From assembly GCA_024235415.1 (NCBI GenBank), contig JACKML010000005.1, positions 66,001 to 130,000 on the forward strand: a stretch of DNA of 64,000 nucleotides. Direction: 5' to 3'. The stretch is from Chromatiaceae bacterium (lineage in GTDB: Bacteria > Pseudomonadota > Gammaproteobacteria > Chromatiales > Chromatiaceae). The translations under genes and the position numbers were made by a program. Positions 1-7,948 of this stretch are shown in pieces. Position 1 is the first letter of the stretch; the number at the start of each line of letters is the position of its first letter. The notes under the pieces were generated by a model, which searched no databases, was not told where the DNA came from, and saw only the letters and a list, made by a program, of their open reading frames with translations.

Positions 1-752
1 ACCGCGGATTCATGGCGCGCTACCCTGAAAACACCCTGCTCGGTCTGCGTGCCGCGCTCGAGTCGGGCGCCTGCTTTGTCGAATGTGACGTGCAGATGAA
101 TGCAGACGGCGATTTCGTGGTGCTGCACGACGACGACTTTCTGCGCACCGCCGGCCAGAGCCTGTCGGTGTTTGCAGCGGGCACGGCGCAGTGTTCGGCG
201 CTCAGTGTTCACGAGCCGGTGCGCTTCGGAACCGCCTTCCACCCGCAGCCAGTGCCGATGTTGCAGCAGGTGCTGGATCTGATGCGGCATTTTCCGCAGT
301 CGGTCGTAATGGTCGAGATCAAGGAACAGAGCCTCGCACACTGGGGCCTGGAGCCGACGATGTCGCGTCTGTTGGCACTGCTGAAGCCTCGCGCCGAACA
401 ATGCATCGTGATTTCCTTCGATCATGCCGCGATGACTTATGTGCGGCACCACAGCGCGCTGGCGACCGGCTGGGTCCTGCATGCCTACGACACTGTCCAC
501 CATCGGCTGGCGATGGAGCTGCGCCCGGATCTGCTGATATGCAACCATCTCAAGATAACGTCCGGGCAGATGCCCTGGGAGGAATTCGGGCGCTGGATGT
601 TGTATGACATCACAGACCCCGAACTGGCCATTGCCTACGGCGCCCGTGGCGTCGAGTTGATCGAGACCGCCGATATCGGCGCGATGCTGCTGCATCCGCA
701 GCTTCGCCGGTTGACCTGTGGTCCCGCGCAGGCGCCGCCGCTGGCCCTGTAG
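1..752 (+). CDS. Glycerophosphodiester phosphodiesterase family protein, 5' end cut by window edge
   Basis: Hydrolyses glycerophosphodiesters to glycerol-3-phosphate and an alcohol (family knowledge). The frame is open from the first base: the partial first codon ends in ac and is followed by RGFMARYPENT, which fits the family's HRG...PENT start (catalytic His just at the edge), so the ATG at 12 is internal. The metal/acid motif is seen as ECDVQMNADG and the second catalytic His as VVLHDDDF; a metal-site Glu is plausible in MVEIKE. About 249 residues remain, near the normal 240-260, so only a few N-terminal residues are missing. No signal peptide is visible, so it is probably cytoplasmic (UgpQ-like). 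It converges on the ATP-grasp gene at 808. Confidence 0.85.
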   Translation, partial: RGFMARYPENTLLGLRAALESGACFVECDVQMNADGDFVVLHDDDFLRTAGQSLSVFAAGTAQCSALSVHEPVRFGTAFHPQPVPMLQQVLDLMRHFPQSVVMVEIKEQSLAHWGLEPTMSRLLALLKPRAEQCIVISFDHAAMTYVRHHSALATGWVLHAYDTVHHRLAMELRPDLLICNHLKITSGQMPWEEFGRWMLYDITDPELAIAYGARGVELIETADIGAMLLHPQLRRLTCGPAQAPPLAL

Positions 753-807
753 GAGCCGGGCCCCTCGGCGATTCTTATCCCACAGGCCAAAAGCCCGGTC
801 CGATACC

Positions 808-2268
808 CTAGCGCCCGCGTGCCTCCAGGCGGCGCAGGAATTCGCGCATGATGCGCTGGTATAGCGCGTTGCCCGCAACCTTGTCCTCGACCCCGCCGTC
901 GATGTTCGGGTTGTCGTTGACCTCGATCACCAGCACCTTGCGGCCGGTCTGCTTCAGGTCGACACCGTAGAGGCCGTTGCCGATCGCATTGGCTGCCTTC
1001 AGCGCGGTCTGCACCACGTTCTTTGGTGCCTCGTCCAGCGGCAGCGTATCGAATGCCCCTTCGCGCGGCTTGCCCTTGGAGTGATCGACGATCTGCCAGT
1101 GCCCGCGCGACATGTAATAACGGCAGACGTACAACACCTCGCCATTGAGTATGCCGACGCGCCAGTCGAAATCCGTGTAGGTATAGGCCTGCGCCAGGAT
1201 CAGCTCGGAATCCCGAAACAGCTGTTCTGCCCTGGCCTCGAACTCGGCGCGGTCCTTGACCTTGAACACCCCGGTCGACCAGGCGCCGTCCGGCATCTTC
1301 AATACCATCGGGTAACCGAGCTGCTGCTCTGCGCGATCGAGCTCCTCGCGGCTGACGATCACACTCGCCGGTGTTGCCACCTTGTGCCGGTTTAGCAGTT
1401 CGGCGAGGTAGATCTTGTTGGTGCAGCGCAGGATCGAATCCGGGTCGTCGATCACCACCAGGCCCTCGGATGCCGCTCGGCGCGCAAAACGATAGGTGTA
1501 GTGATTGACGTTGGTGGTCTCGCGTATGAACAGCGCGTCGAACTCGGCGATGCGGCCGAAGTCACGCGAGGTGATCAGCTCGGCGTCGATGCCTTCGGCG
1601 CGCGCCGCACGGATGAACTGTGCCAATGCGCGCCGGTTGGAGGGTGCAAACCTGCCCTCGGGATCGATCAGTATCGCGAGGTCGTAGCGCATGTTGCGCC
1701 GGCCACGGGCCGACCGCCATGGCCGGCGCAGATACCCGGCCATCGCCGTGAAGAACATCTCTTCCTGGCTGCGGCGCAGTGCCTTGAGCCCCACGCTGCG
1801 AATACCGGTGATGTGCCATACCTTCGAGCGCTTGAGTTCGACCTTGATCAGTGGCGCGCGGAACATCTCGAACAGGGCGCGCCCGAGGTGGCGCAGGGCG
1901 TGTGCCTCACATTCACCGAAACACACCAGCACCTCGAAGCGCGTGATCTCGGCAGGCTGGTCGCGAAACAGCTTCTCGACGCGCCGGTCCAGGTCGTCGA
2001 GTTCGGTGCTGTACAGCGACTTGCGGCTGAGATCCTGCAGCGTGCGCACCGACGGGATGACCTTGTGACCACGCGCCTCGGCCAGCAGCGATGCATAGTA
2101 GCCTGGGCTGTGGTAGTCGGTGTCGCGGCACAGGTTGAGTACCCGCAGGTTGCGCCTGTTGGACCAGGCCGGATCGACCAGGTAGTCGCGTACCTCGACC
2201 ACGGAATAGTCGGGGAAGTCCTTCTTCCATTGCGCAAGACTGTCGACAAGGATCACGTGATCACTCAT
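808..2268 (-). CDS. RimK-like ATP-grasp ligase with RLAN N-terminal domain
   Basis: 486 residues. The first ~185 residues match the RLAN type of N-terminal extension (opening with VILVDSLAQWKKDFP and LRVLNLCRDTDY); the rest is a RimK-like ATP-grasp fold with the ATP-binding stretch YPMVLKMPDGAWSTGVFK and the metal-binding end motif VIEVNDNPNID. Such ligases join an amino acid or peptide carboxylate to an amine using ATP. The substrate is not evident. Its start overlaps the end of the upstream GNAT/C39-peptidase gene by 8 bases, so the two are translationally coupled; this pairing recurs in proteobacteria and implies one pathway that ligates, trims or acetylates a peptide. Cytoplasmic; no signal peptide seen. 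The function in vivo is inference. Confidence 0.85.
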   Translation of the reverse strand: MSDHVILVDSLAQWKKDFPDYSVVEVRDYLVDPAWSNRRNLRVLNLCRDTDYHSPGYYASLLAEARGHKVIPSVRTLQDLSRKSLYSTELDDLDRRVEKLFRDQPAEITRFEVLVCFGECEAHALRHLGRALFEMFRAPLIKVELKRSKVWHITGIRSVGLKALRRSQEEMFFTAMAGYLRRPWRSARGRRNMRYDLAILIDPEGRFAPSNRRALAQFIRAARAEGIDAELITSRDFGRIAEFDALFIRETTNVNHYTYRFARRAASEGLVVIDDPDSILRCTNKIYLAELLNRHKVATPASVIVSREELDRAEQQLGYPMVLKMPDGAWSTGVFKVKDRAEFEARAEQLFRDSELILAQAYTYTDFDWRVGILNGEVLYVCRYYMSRGHWQIVDHSKGKPREGAFDTLPLDEAPKNVVQTALKAANAIGNGLYGVDLKQTGRKVLVIEVNDNPNIDGGVEDKVAGNALYQRIMREFLRRLEARGR

Positions 2269-3409
2269 GAATTTCCCTCCGGGTGATCAGCACGACCGAC
2301 TGCAGGCCCTTGCGGCCATAACGTGCCATCTGTTGAAACTGTGTGCGGCCGATGGGCATGTTGACCGAGTCGATCGCGGTCTCGCCTTCGTCATAGTCGA
2401 CGAACGGATCATTGACATACACAAAGTGTTCGTCGAATCCGCTGATGACCACCCAATGCGGTGACTTCTCATTGTAGATCTGCCAGGAGCTGATCAATAC
2501 GACAGGCACAGCGCCACGGTCGAAGGCCGCCTCCAGTGCCGCATCATCGAGCACACCGAAATTGACCGGGATGCCGATCTCGCGTATCTCGGCTTCCATG
2601 TCAGCCTGCACCAGCGCCATCACCTCTTTCTTTTCCGCACTGCGCACCGAATCGATCATCTGTACGCCGGGGTCGTTGACCCATATCTCGGCATCGAAGC
2701 CGCGTCGGTGCACGGCCAGCGCAAGGCCGTAGGGGCCGCATCCGCCGAGCCCGGAAGTCATGAAGATGGTCGTGGCCTCGCGCCACAGCTTCAGTTCGAG
2801 ACTGCGGCTCGGCTGCATCGTGGGGTCCAGCGTCTGCATCGCCATGATCAGGCACGCCGGTCCGCAGGTGAACTCCAGCGTCTGCTCGTACCAAGGTACG
2901 CGCTCCAGGCGTGGCTTGAGTCGGTTGTCCAGGGCCTTTTCATAGCGCCAGGCATCCATCTGGTCGGCGTAATAACCGGGATGCGAACCGAAACGCCGGT
3001 AGCCAAGGGCCTCGAACATGCCGATCGAGCTGGCGTTGTCCTTGCGGATCTCCAGCCGCATCAGGGCCCGTTCCTCGCGCCATGCCTCGGTTTCTGCACG
3101 TTCCACCAGCGCGCGTGCGACGCCCTTGCCGCGTGCTGTCTCGGCAACGGCGATCGAGTACAGGCGGGCCGTGGAAGTGCCGCGGCTGAACAGCAGGACC
3201 AGGCTGCCGATCAGCGTCTGCTCATGTTCAGCGACGAACAATGCGGCATGCGCCCTGTGCAGCAGGTGACGGAACTGGCGCCGACTGATGCGATCGCCCT
3301 CGAAACAGCGATTCTCCAGGGCGACCAGTGCGTCGAGGTCAGAGGGATGGGCCGCGCGAATGTGCACCGGTAAACAGGTAGCCTGAGGCAAGCATGAAAC
3401 AGGGTTCAA
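2261..3409 (-). CDS. Fusion of GNAT acetyltransferase and C39-like cysteine peptidase
   Basis: 382 residues, two domains. Residues ~15-160 form a GNAT fold with the acetyl-CoA loop TARGKGVARALVERAE (near 91-106) and the C-terminal FEALGY strand. Residues ~170-382 resemble a C39-like peptidase: Cys182 in EFTCGPACL, His318 in SPHWVVISGF and Asp334 in YVNDPF form the expected catalytic triad. C39 enzymes usually cut double-glycine leader peptides, but there is no ABC transporter here. The gene is first in a two-gene unit with the RLAN ATP-grasp ligase, which suggests peptide acetylation, cleavage and ligation in one pathway. The start given is the first ATG of the frame; the first ~15 residues align least well and a later start is possible. 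Confidence 0.8.
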   Translation of the reverse strand: MNPVSCLPQATCLPVHIRAAHPSDLDALVALENRCFEGDRISRRQFRHLLHRAHAALFVAEHEQTLIGSLVLLFSRGTSTARLYSIAVAETARGKGVARALVERAETEAWREERALMRLEIRKDNASSIGMFEALGYRRFGSHPGYYADQMDAWRYEKALDNRLKPRLERVPWYEQTLEFTCGPACLIMAMQTLDPTMQPSRSLELKLWREATTIFMTSGLGGCGPYGLALAVHRRGFDAEIWVNDPGVQMIDSVRSAEKKEVMALVQADMEAEIREIGIPVNFGVLDDAALEAAFDRGAVPVVLISSWQIYNEKSPHWVVISGFDEHFVYVNDPFVDYDEGETAIDSVNMPIGRTQFQQMARYGRKGLQSVVLITRREIHE

Positions 3410-3511
3410 TTAAGAGGGAGAATGCAGCGGGGTGCAAGGGGATTTCGCGGTGCCGCCGTCGAGATTGAGAGTGCTGCAGATTCGGCCTAAAGTCATTTCG
3501 AATCACGTCAT

Positions 3512-3530
3512 GGTGCGCGCATCGCGCACC
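3512..3530. promoter_or_regulatory. Inverted repeat in divergent intergenic region
   Basis: An 8-base perfect inverted repeat, GGTGCGCG-CAT-CGCGCACC, lies in the 228-base spacer between the divergent GNAT/C39 gene and the CDGSH-Rieske-ThDP gene. It is a candidate operator or small hairpin. No clear sigma-70 pair was found around it. Confidence 0.35.
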
Positions 3531-3637
3531 CCACCGGCCGCGCGGTTTATCGCGATCCCGATCGTGGTAAAGATCGCTGCGACCCTGTGCGAGCCGTACA
3601 TCCACCAATTCATGTCATCGCCGCCCGGAGGCCGACC

Positions 3638-5878
3638 ATGCGCAAACCCTACATCGCGGATACCAAGCCAAAGGCGGTTGCGCTGAAGTCCGGTGAGACC
3701 GTGTGGTGGTGCAGTTGCGGGCGCTCGAAGACCCAGCCATTTTGTGACGGCTCACACGCGGGCACGGAGTTTGTGCCGGTGGAATTCACCGCCGGGAAAG
3801 ATGATCGCTACTTCTTCTGCCAGTGCAAGCGCACTGCCAACCCCCCGTTGTGCGATGGTGCGCACAAGCAGGTGACGCAGGATGAGCTCGACGCCCAGGA
3901 TGGCTTGCGCACCGCCTGGTACAAGGTCGCCGAGGCGGATGAGTTGCGCGAAGGCGAGGTGCGCGCGGTGCAGGCCGGTACCCAGAGCATTGCGCTGACT
4001 TTTCACGATGGCCAGGTCGGTGCACTGGACAACGCCTGTCCGCACCAGGGCGGGCCGCTGGCCGAGGGCAGTATCGAGTGCAACGATGGCGATCGCGACT
4101 GTTGGCTGCGTTGCCCCTGGCACGGATGGGATTTCCATCCGCTTAACGGCCGCTCACCAGGTGCACACGATGACGGGGTGAAGACATACCCGGTCGAGCT
4201 ACGCGATGACGGCATCTATGTCTCGGTGCAGGAATCGACACGGCACACGCCGACACTCAGCGACCTGATGGCAGAGACCATGGTCAATTGGGGTGTGACC
4301 CATGTGTTCGGCATGGTCGGGCATTCCAACCTCGGCCTGGCCGACGCCCTGCGGCTGCAGGAGGAGCAGGGCCGGCTGCAGTACATCGGCATTCGCCATG
4401 AGGGGGCGGCGGCATTTGCCGCGTCCGGGTACGCCAAGCTGACGGGCAGGCCGGCGGCCTGCATGAGCATCGCCGGACCCGGCGCGACCAATATGCTGAC
4501 CGGGCTTTGGGACGCCAAGGTCGACCGTGCACCGGTGCTCGCACTGACCGGGCAGGTCAATTCCCAGGTGCTCGGGCCCGGCGCATTCCAGGAGATTGAC
4601 CTGGCCAGCGCCTATGCGCCGGTTGCTCGCTTCAGCCAGACCGTGCTGCGCGACTCCAACCCTGTCGAGCTGATGAACCTGGCGTGCAAAACCGCTATCG
4701 TCGAGCGCGACGTCGCGCACCTGATCTTCCCTGACGAGGTACAGACGCTGCCGGCAGATGACCGGGCAAAGGCCGGAGCGCCCGGCGGCCGGCTAGGCGA
4801 CCGCCGCATGCTGCCGGCGATCGACTGTCTGGCCGACGCGTTGCAGCGGCTCAAGGATGCCAAACGCCCCGTCGTCATTGTCGGCTACGGTGCATTGGGG
4901 CGTATGGAGCACGTACTTAAGCTGGCGCACAAACTCAAGGCGCCGGTGCTGACCACCTTCAAGGCGAAGGGGCAGATAGCAGACGACCACCCGCTGGCTG
5001 CCGGCGTGCTCGGTCGCAGCGGCACGCCAGTGGCCAGCTGGTGTATGAACGAGAGTGATCTGCTGCTGGTGCTGGGCGCGAGCTTCGCCAACCACACGGG
5101 TATCTCTGCCGGGAAACCGATCATCCAGGTCGATTTCGACGCCATGACCCTGGGCAAGTTTCATCCGGTGGACCTGCCGGTGCTGGGCGAGATCGGACTG
5201 ACCGCCGAATGGCTGTGGCGCGCGTTACCGGAAGACACCGGATCCGTGGATCAGTTGCCGGCATTGGCGGAGCGTTGGCGCATCTGGCGCGACGAGAAGG
5301 CCGCGCGCCGCGAGCGCGATCGTGGCAAGGGAGTCAATTCAGCCACGCTGTTCGAGATCCTGGCGGAGAAGGTGCCCGCTGATGCAGTCGTCGCCGTCGA
5401 CGTCGGCAACAACACCTACTCGTTCGGTCGCTACTTCGAATGCCGAGGCCAGCGGGTACTGATGTCCGGTTACCTGGGGTCGATCGGGTTCGCTTTTCCG
5501 GCGGCGATGGGTGCCTGGGCGGCCACCCGCGCGCAGCCCGACTACCGCGGTCGCAAGGTGGTCTCGGTCAGCGGCGACGGTGGTTTCGGTCAGTACATGG
5601 CGGAGTTCACGACCGCCGTGCAATACGGCATGTCGATCACGCACGTCGTGCTCAACAACGGGGAACTCGGCAAGATCAGCAAGGAGCAGCGCGCCGGTCA
5701 CTGGCCGGTGTGGCAGACAACGTTGCGCAATCCGGATTTCGCCGCCTTTGCCAAGAGTTGCGGCGGTCTCGGGATACGTGTCGACAACCCGGATGAGTTG
5801 CATGGGGCATTGAAACGGGCACTTGCCTACGAAGGCCCGGCGCTCGTTGAGGTGATGACCGACGTGGAGCTTATCTGA
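3638..5878 (+). CDS. Two CDGSH motifs + Rieske domain + thiamine-diphosphate enzyme fusion
   Basis: 746 residues from the ATG at 3638, chosen because a CGGAGG ribosome site lies 7 bases upstream; an in-frame ATG at 3587 has none. Order: CDGSH motif 1 (C25, C27, C36, H40), motif 2 (C61, C63, C72, H76), a Rieske [2Fe-2S] domain (C134, H136, C159, H162 in CPHQGG and CPWHGW), then from ~205 a full acetolactate-synthase-like ThDP enzyme. The ThDP activating Glu is E255 in RHEGAAAFAASG; the cofactor motif is GDGGFGQY...VVLNN near the C-terminus. Predicted reaction: decarboxylation or oxidation of a 2-oxo acid with electrons passing to Fe-S clusters, an inference. It overlaps the next gene by one base (TGATG). 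Product and electron partner are unknown. Confidence 0.85.
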   Translation: MRKPYIADTKPKAVALKSGETVWWCSCGRSKTQPFCDGSHAGTEFVPVEFTAGKDDRYFFCQCKRTANPPLCDGAHKQVTQDELDAQDGLRTAWYKVAEADELREGEVRAVQAGTQSIALTFHDGQVGALDNACPHQGGPLAEGSIECNDGDRDCWLRCPWHGWDFHPLNGRSPGAHDDGVKTYPVELRDDGIYVSVQESTRHTPTLSDLMAETMVNWGVTHVFGMVGHSNLGLADALRLQEEQGRLQYIGIRHEGAAAFAASGYAKLTGRPAACMSIAGPGATNMLTGLWDAKVDRAPVLALTGQVNSQVLGPGAFQEIDLASAYAPVARFSQTVLRDSNPVELMNLACKTAIVERDVAHLIFPDEVQTLPADDRAKAGAPGGRLGDRRMLPAIDCLADALQRLKDAKRPVVIVGYGALGRMEHVLKLAHKLKAPVLTTFKAKGQIADDHPLAAGVLGRSGTPVASWCMNESDLLLVLGASFANHTGISAGKPIIQVDFDAMTLGKFHPVDLPVLGEIGLTAEWLWRALPEDTGSVDQLPALAERWRIWRDEKAARRERDRGKGVNSATLFEILAEKVPADAVVAVDVGNNTYSFGRYFECRGQRVLMSGYLGSIGFAFPAAMGAWAATRAQPDYRGRKVVSVSGDGGFGQYMAEFTTAVQYGMSITHVVLNNGELGKISKEQRAGHWPVWQTTLRNPDFAAFAKSCGGLGIRVDNPDELHGALKRALAYEGPALVEVMTDVELI

Positions 5879-6114
5879 TGCGGTATGAGGCTTCAGAGGG
5901 TGTGCCGCCGGTGCAGGAGATGCAGATCTACTCGCAGAGCAGCGGCCTGCATTTCATGCTCAATTTCACCGTTGCCCTGGCGCTGATCATCGGCTTCGCC
6001 TTGCTGTGGCTCGGGCGCAGGGGGAGGGTGTTGTGGCTGCAGGTGTGGAGTGCGGGCCTGGTGCTGTTCAGTGTCGCCTACCTGGTGGCTGCGGCGTTCG
6101 GTTGGATTCGTTGA
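5878..6114 (+). CDS. Small two-helix membrane protein coupled to the ThDP fusion
   Basis: 78 residues, family not recognised. A short polar N-terminus (~20 residues) precedes two hydrophobic segments at about 26-44 (LNFTVALALIIGFALLWLG) and 52-75, with an Arg-rich turn RRGR between them, as in a helical hairpin in the inner membrane. The ATG shares its A with the stop of the upstream gene, so translation is coupled; it may anchor or partner the CDGSH-Rieske-ThDP protein. Nothing in the sequence gives it a catalytic role. Confidence 0.6.
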   Translation: MRYEASEGVPPVQEMQIYSQSSGLHFMLNFTVALALIIGFALLWLGRRGRVLWLQVWSAGLVLFSVAYLVAAAFGWIR

Positions 6115-6138
6115 CGCCTTGCCCGCCCACCGGGCGGT

Positions 6139-6648
6139 CTAGGGATGCGCGGGTGCGCTGTAGCTGATCGTGAGGATGACCAGTTCCACCCGTCCGCCGG
6201 GTGTGTCGACTGCGATCTCGTCGTCCACCCGGCGCTTGAGCAGGGCGCGCGCCATTGGTGAATCGATGCTGATCCAGTTGCGCTTGGGATCGAATTCGTC
6301 GGCGCCGACGATACGGTAGACGGTCTCGTCGCCGGATGCCGTCTCCAGCGTCACCCATGCGCCGAAGAACACCTGCGCGGTGCCGTCCGGCGGACGGTCG
6401 ACGATCTTCAGTTCCGGCAGGCGTTTTTGCAGGTAGCGTATGCGGCGATCGAGTTCACGCAGCTGCTTCTTGCGGTAGATGTATTCGGCATTCTCCGAGC
6501 GGTCGCCCTCGGCCGCAGCGGCGGCCAGGTGGCCGACCACCTCGCGGCGCTTTTTCCATAACGCCTCCTGCTCGGCGTGCAGTGCATCCCAGCCGCCACG
6601 GGTGATGTAGACGGATTTCGGTGGCGCCGGCGGGCGGTAACGGCTCAT
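6139..6648 (-). CDS. greB: Transcription elongation factor GreB
   Basis: 169 residues, close to the usual ~160. GreB enters the secondary channel of RNA polymerase and stimulates cleavage of backtracked RNA. The N-terminal coiled coil carries the family signature EGDRSENAEYIYRKKQLRE with its tip acidic residues, followed by LDRRIRYLQKRL. The C-terminal FKBP-like domain has VGADEFDP and SIDSPMARALLKRRVDDE. GreB rather than GreA is supported by the YIYRKKQLRELDRRIRYL pattern and basic patches. Its ATG overlaps the stop of a 57-codon ORF upstream on the same strand (ATGA), making it the last gene of a short minus-strand unit. Confidence 0.93.
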   Translation of the reverse strand: MSRYRPPAPPKSVYITRGGWDALHAEQEALWKKRREVVGHLAAAAAEGDRSENAEYIYRKKQLRELDRRIRYLQKRLPELKIVDRPPDGTAQVFFGAWVTLETASGDETVYRIVGADEFDPKRNWISIDSPMARALLKRRVDDEIAVDTPGGRVELVILTISYSAPAHP

Positions 6649-6818
6649 GCGTCAAGCGCCCCGTGGGTGACGACCCAAAGGTAGAACAGGAACACCAGAA
6701 CACCGATGCCGCCCATGATCAGCGGGCCGCGGAAACCCGATCTGCCGGGGGGTGCGCGGCGCCGGAGGTCGCGTGCCCACAACAGGGCGCCGAGGATGAG
6801 TGCGAGGCCAAGAAACAT
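6645..6818 (-). CDS. Small two-helix membrane ORF upstream of greB
   Basis: A 57-codon ORF, no family recognised. It begins with MFLGLALILGALLWARDLRR, a hydrophobic helix with a positive stop, then a Pro/Gly/Arg-rich loop, then a second helix IMGGIGVLVFLFYLWVV. The start is 4 bases after the stop of the CoA-binding protein gene, and its TGA overlaps the ATG of greB (ATGA). This tight packing and the clean two-helix pattern favour a real gene. It is not greB-related; it is probably a small inner-membrane protein translated by coupling. No strong ribosome site is seen. Confidence 0.6.
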   Translation of the reverse strand: MFLGLALILGALLWARDLRRRAPPGRSGFRGPLIMGGIGVLVFLFYLWVVTHGALDA

Positions 6819-6822
6819 CGCG

Positions 6823-7197
6823 TCAAAACTGGTTGGTCCTGAGCATCACCAGCGTGCATGCCTCGAACCATTCGATGCCCGCGGCATCGAGTTGCTGCTG
6901 CACCACCGGCGTCTCGGTACCCGGGTTGAATATCACCCGGCCTGGCCGCAGGCGCACAATTGCCTCTGCCTGCGGTTCGAGCAGCTGTGGTCCCACATAC
7001 AGGGTCAGCGTGTCGACCGGGTCGGCGATCGCGTCGACGCCGTGCGTGACCGGCAGGTCTTCGATGTCTTCGAACCGCGGATGCACCGGGGTAATGCGAT
7101 AGCCATGCTGCTTGAGCAGGCGAATGCACTGGTTCGCATAGCGCGCCGGCTTCGGGCTGGCGCCCAGTACGGCGACGTGATGTTGACTGTTGTCCAT
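6823..7197 (-). CDS. CoA-binding domain protein (YccU-like)
   Basis: 124 residues from the ATG at 7197; a GTG three codons earlier (7206) is possible, but AGGTG sits better placed for the ATG. This is a single Rossmann-type CoA_binding_2 domain: HHVAVLGASPKPARYANQ is the nucleotide loop, and FNPGTETPVVQQQLDAAGIEWFEACTLVML is the family's C-terminal half. The family is widespread, small and cytoplasmic; binding of CoA is known from structures, but the cellular role is not settled. It is first in a minus-strand unit with the 57-codon ORF and greB. Confidence 0.8.
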   Translation of the reverse strand: MDNSQHHVAVLGASPKPARYANQCIRLLKQHGYRITPVHPRFEDIEDLPVTHGVDAIADPVDTLTLYVGPQLLEPQAEAIVRLRPGRVIFNPGTETPVVQQQLDAAGIEWFEACTLVMLRTNQF

Positions 7198-7313
7198 GTT
7201 CTGCACCTGGATGTGACGGTGACGCGATCTTAAACCCCACGCGGTGTGGCTGTCTGATTGCCCTCGTCACCGCGTAGAATAGGGACGTTCACAGCCATTT
7301 CGGAGTAGTTGAG

Positions 7314-7778
7314 ATGATGGGTTTTGCAATGCTGCTGCACGTCGTTGCCGTGGTGATCTGGGTCGGCGGGATGTTTTTCGCCTACACGATTCTGCGGCCG
7401 GTGGCGGCCAGTCAGCTGGAACCACCGGCGCGCCTGACGCTGTGGGCGGGCGTGTTTGCCGGTTTCTTTCCGTGGGTCTGGTCGGCCATCGTGGCGATCC
7501 TGGCGACCGGGCTGTGGATGATTTTCGGCTGGTATTCCGGAATGGCGAACGTCGGGCTCTATGTCCACGCGATGCTGGCGCTGGGTATCGTGATGATGCT
7601 GATTTTCGCCCATGTGTATTTCGCACCTTTTGCACGGTTGAAGCGGGCCGTCGCGGCGCAGGACTGGCCGGCTGGCAGCAAGAGCCTCGCGCAGATCCGC
7701 ATGCTGGTCGGCATCAACACGTTGATCGGGCTGCTGACGATCGCGATTGGCGCCGGTGGGCGTTGGTTTGCGCTCTGA
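7314..7778 (+). CDS. CopD-like integral membrane protein
   Basis: 154 residues with four hydrophobic helices (about 4-28, 44-72, 80-102, 128-150). The opening LLHVVAVVIWVGGMFFA, with His9 and the WVGG turn, is typical of CopD/HemJ-like four-helix proteins. Unlike true CopD copper proteins there is no fused periplasmic domain. A GGAG-like site precedes the ATG. It stands alone, divergent from the greB unit and 170 bases before the EF-hand gene. Possible roles are copper or heme handling; the sequence cannot decide. Confidence 0.7.
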   Translation: MMGFAMLLHVVAVVIWVGGMFFAYTILRPVAASQLEPPARLTLWAGVFAGFFPWVWSAIVAILATGLWMIFGWYSGMANVGLYVHAMLALGIVMMLIFAHVYFAPFARLKRAVAAQDWPAGSKSLAQIRMLVGINTLIGLLTIAIGAGGRWFAL

Positions 7779-7948
7779 AGGTTTCCCGCGCGGTGCATTG
7801 AGCGCTTCCGGCACCACGTCATGGAATTTTCTTCCCGGACGCGGCAAAGTGGTCATGTGCCGGGCCTTTCCTGCCTGTGCGCCCGGACGCTGGTGATGCG
7901 TCGCGGTGAACTCCACGTAGACCAATAAATAACCGAGAGGGAAGATCT

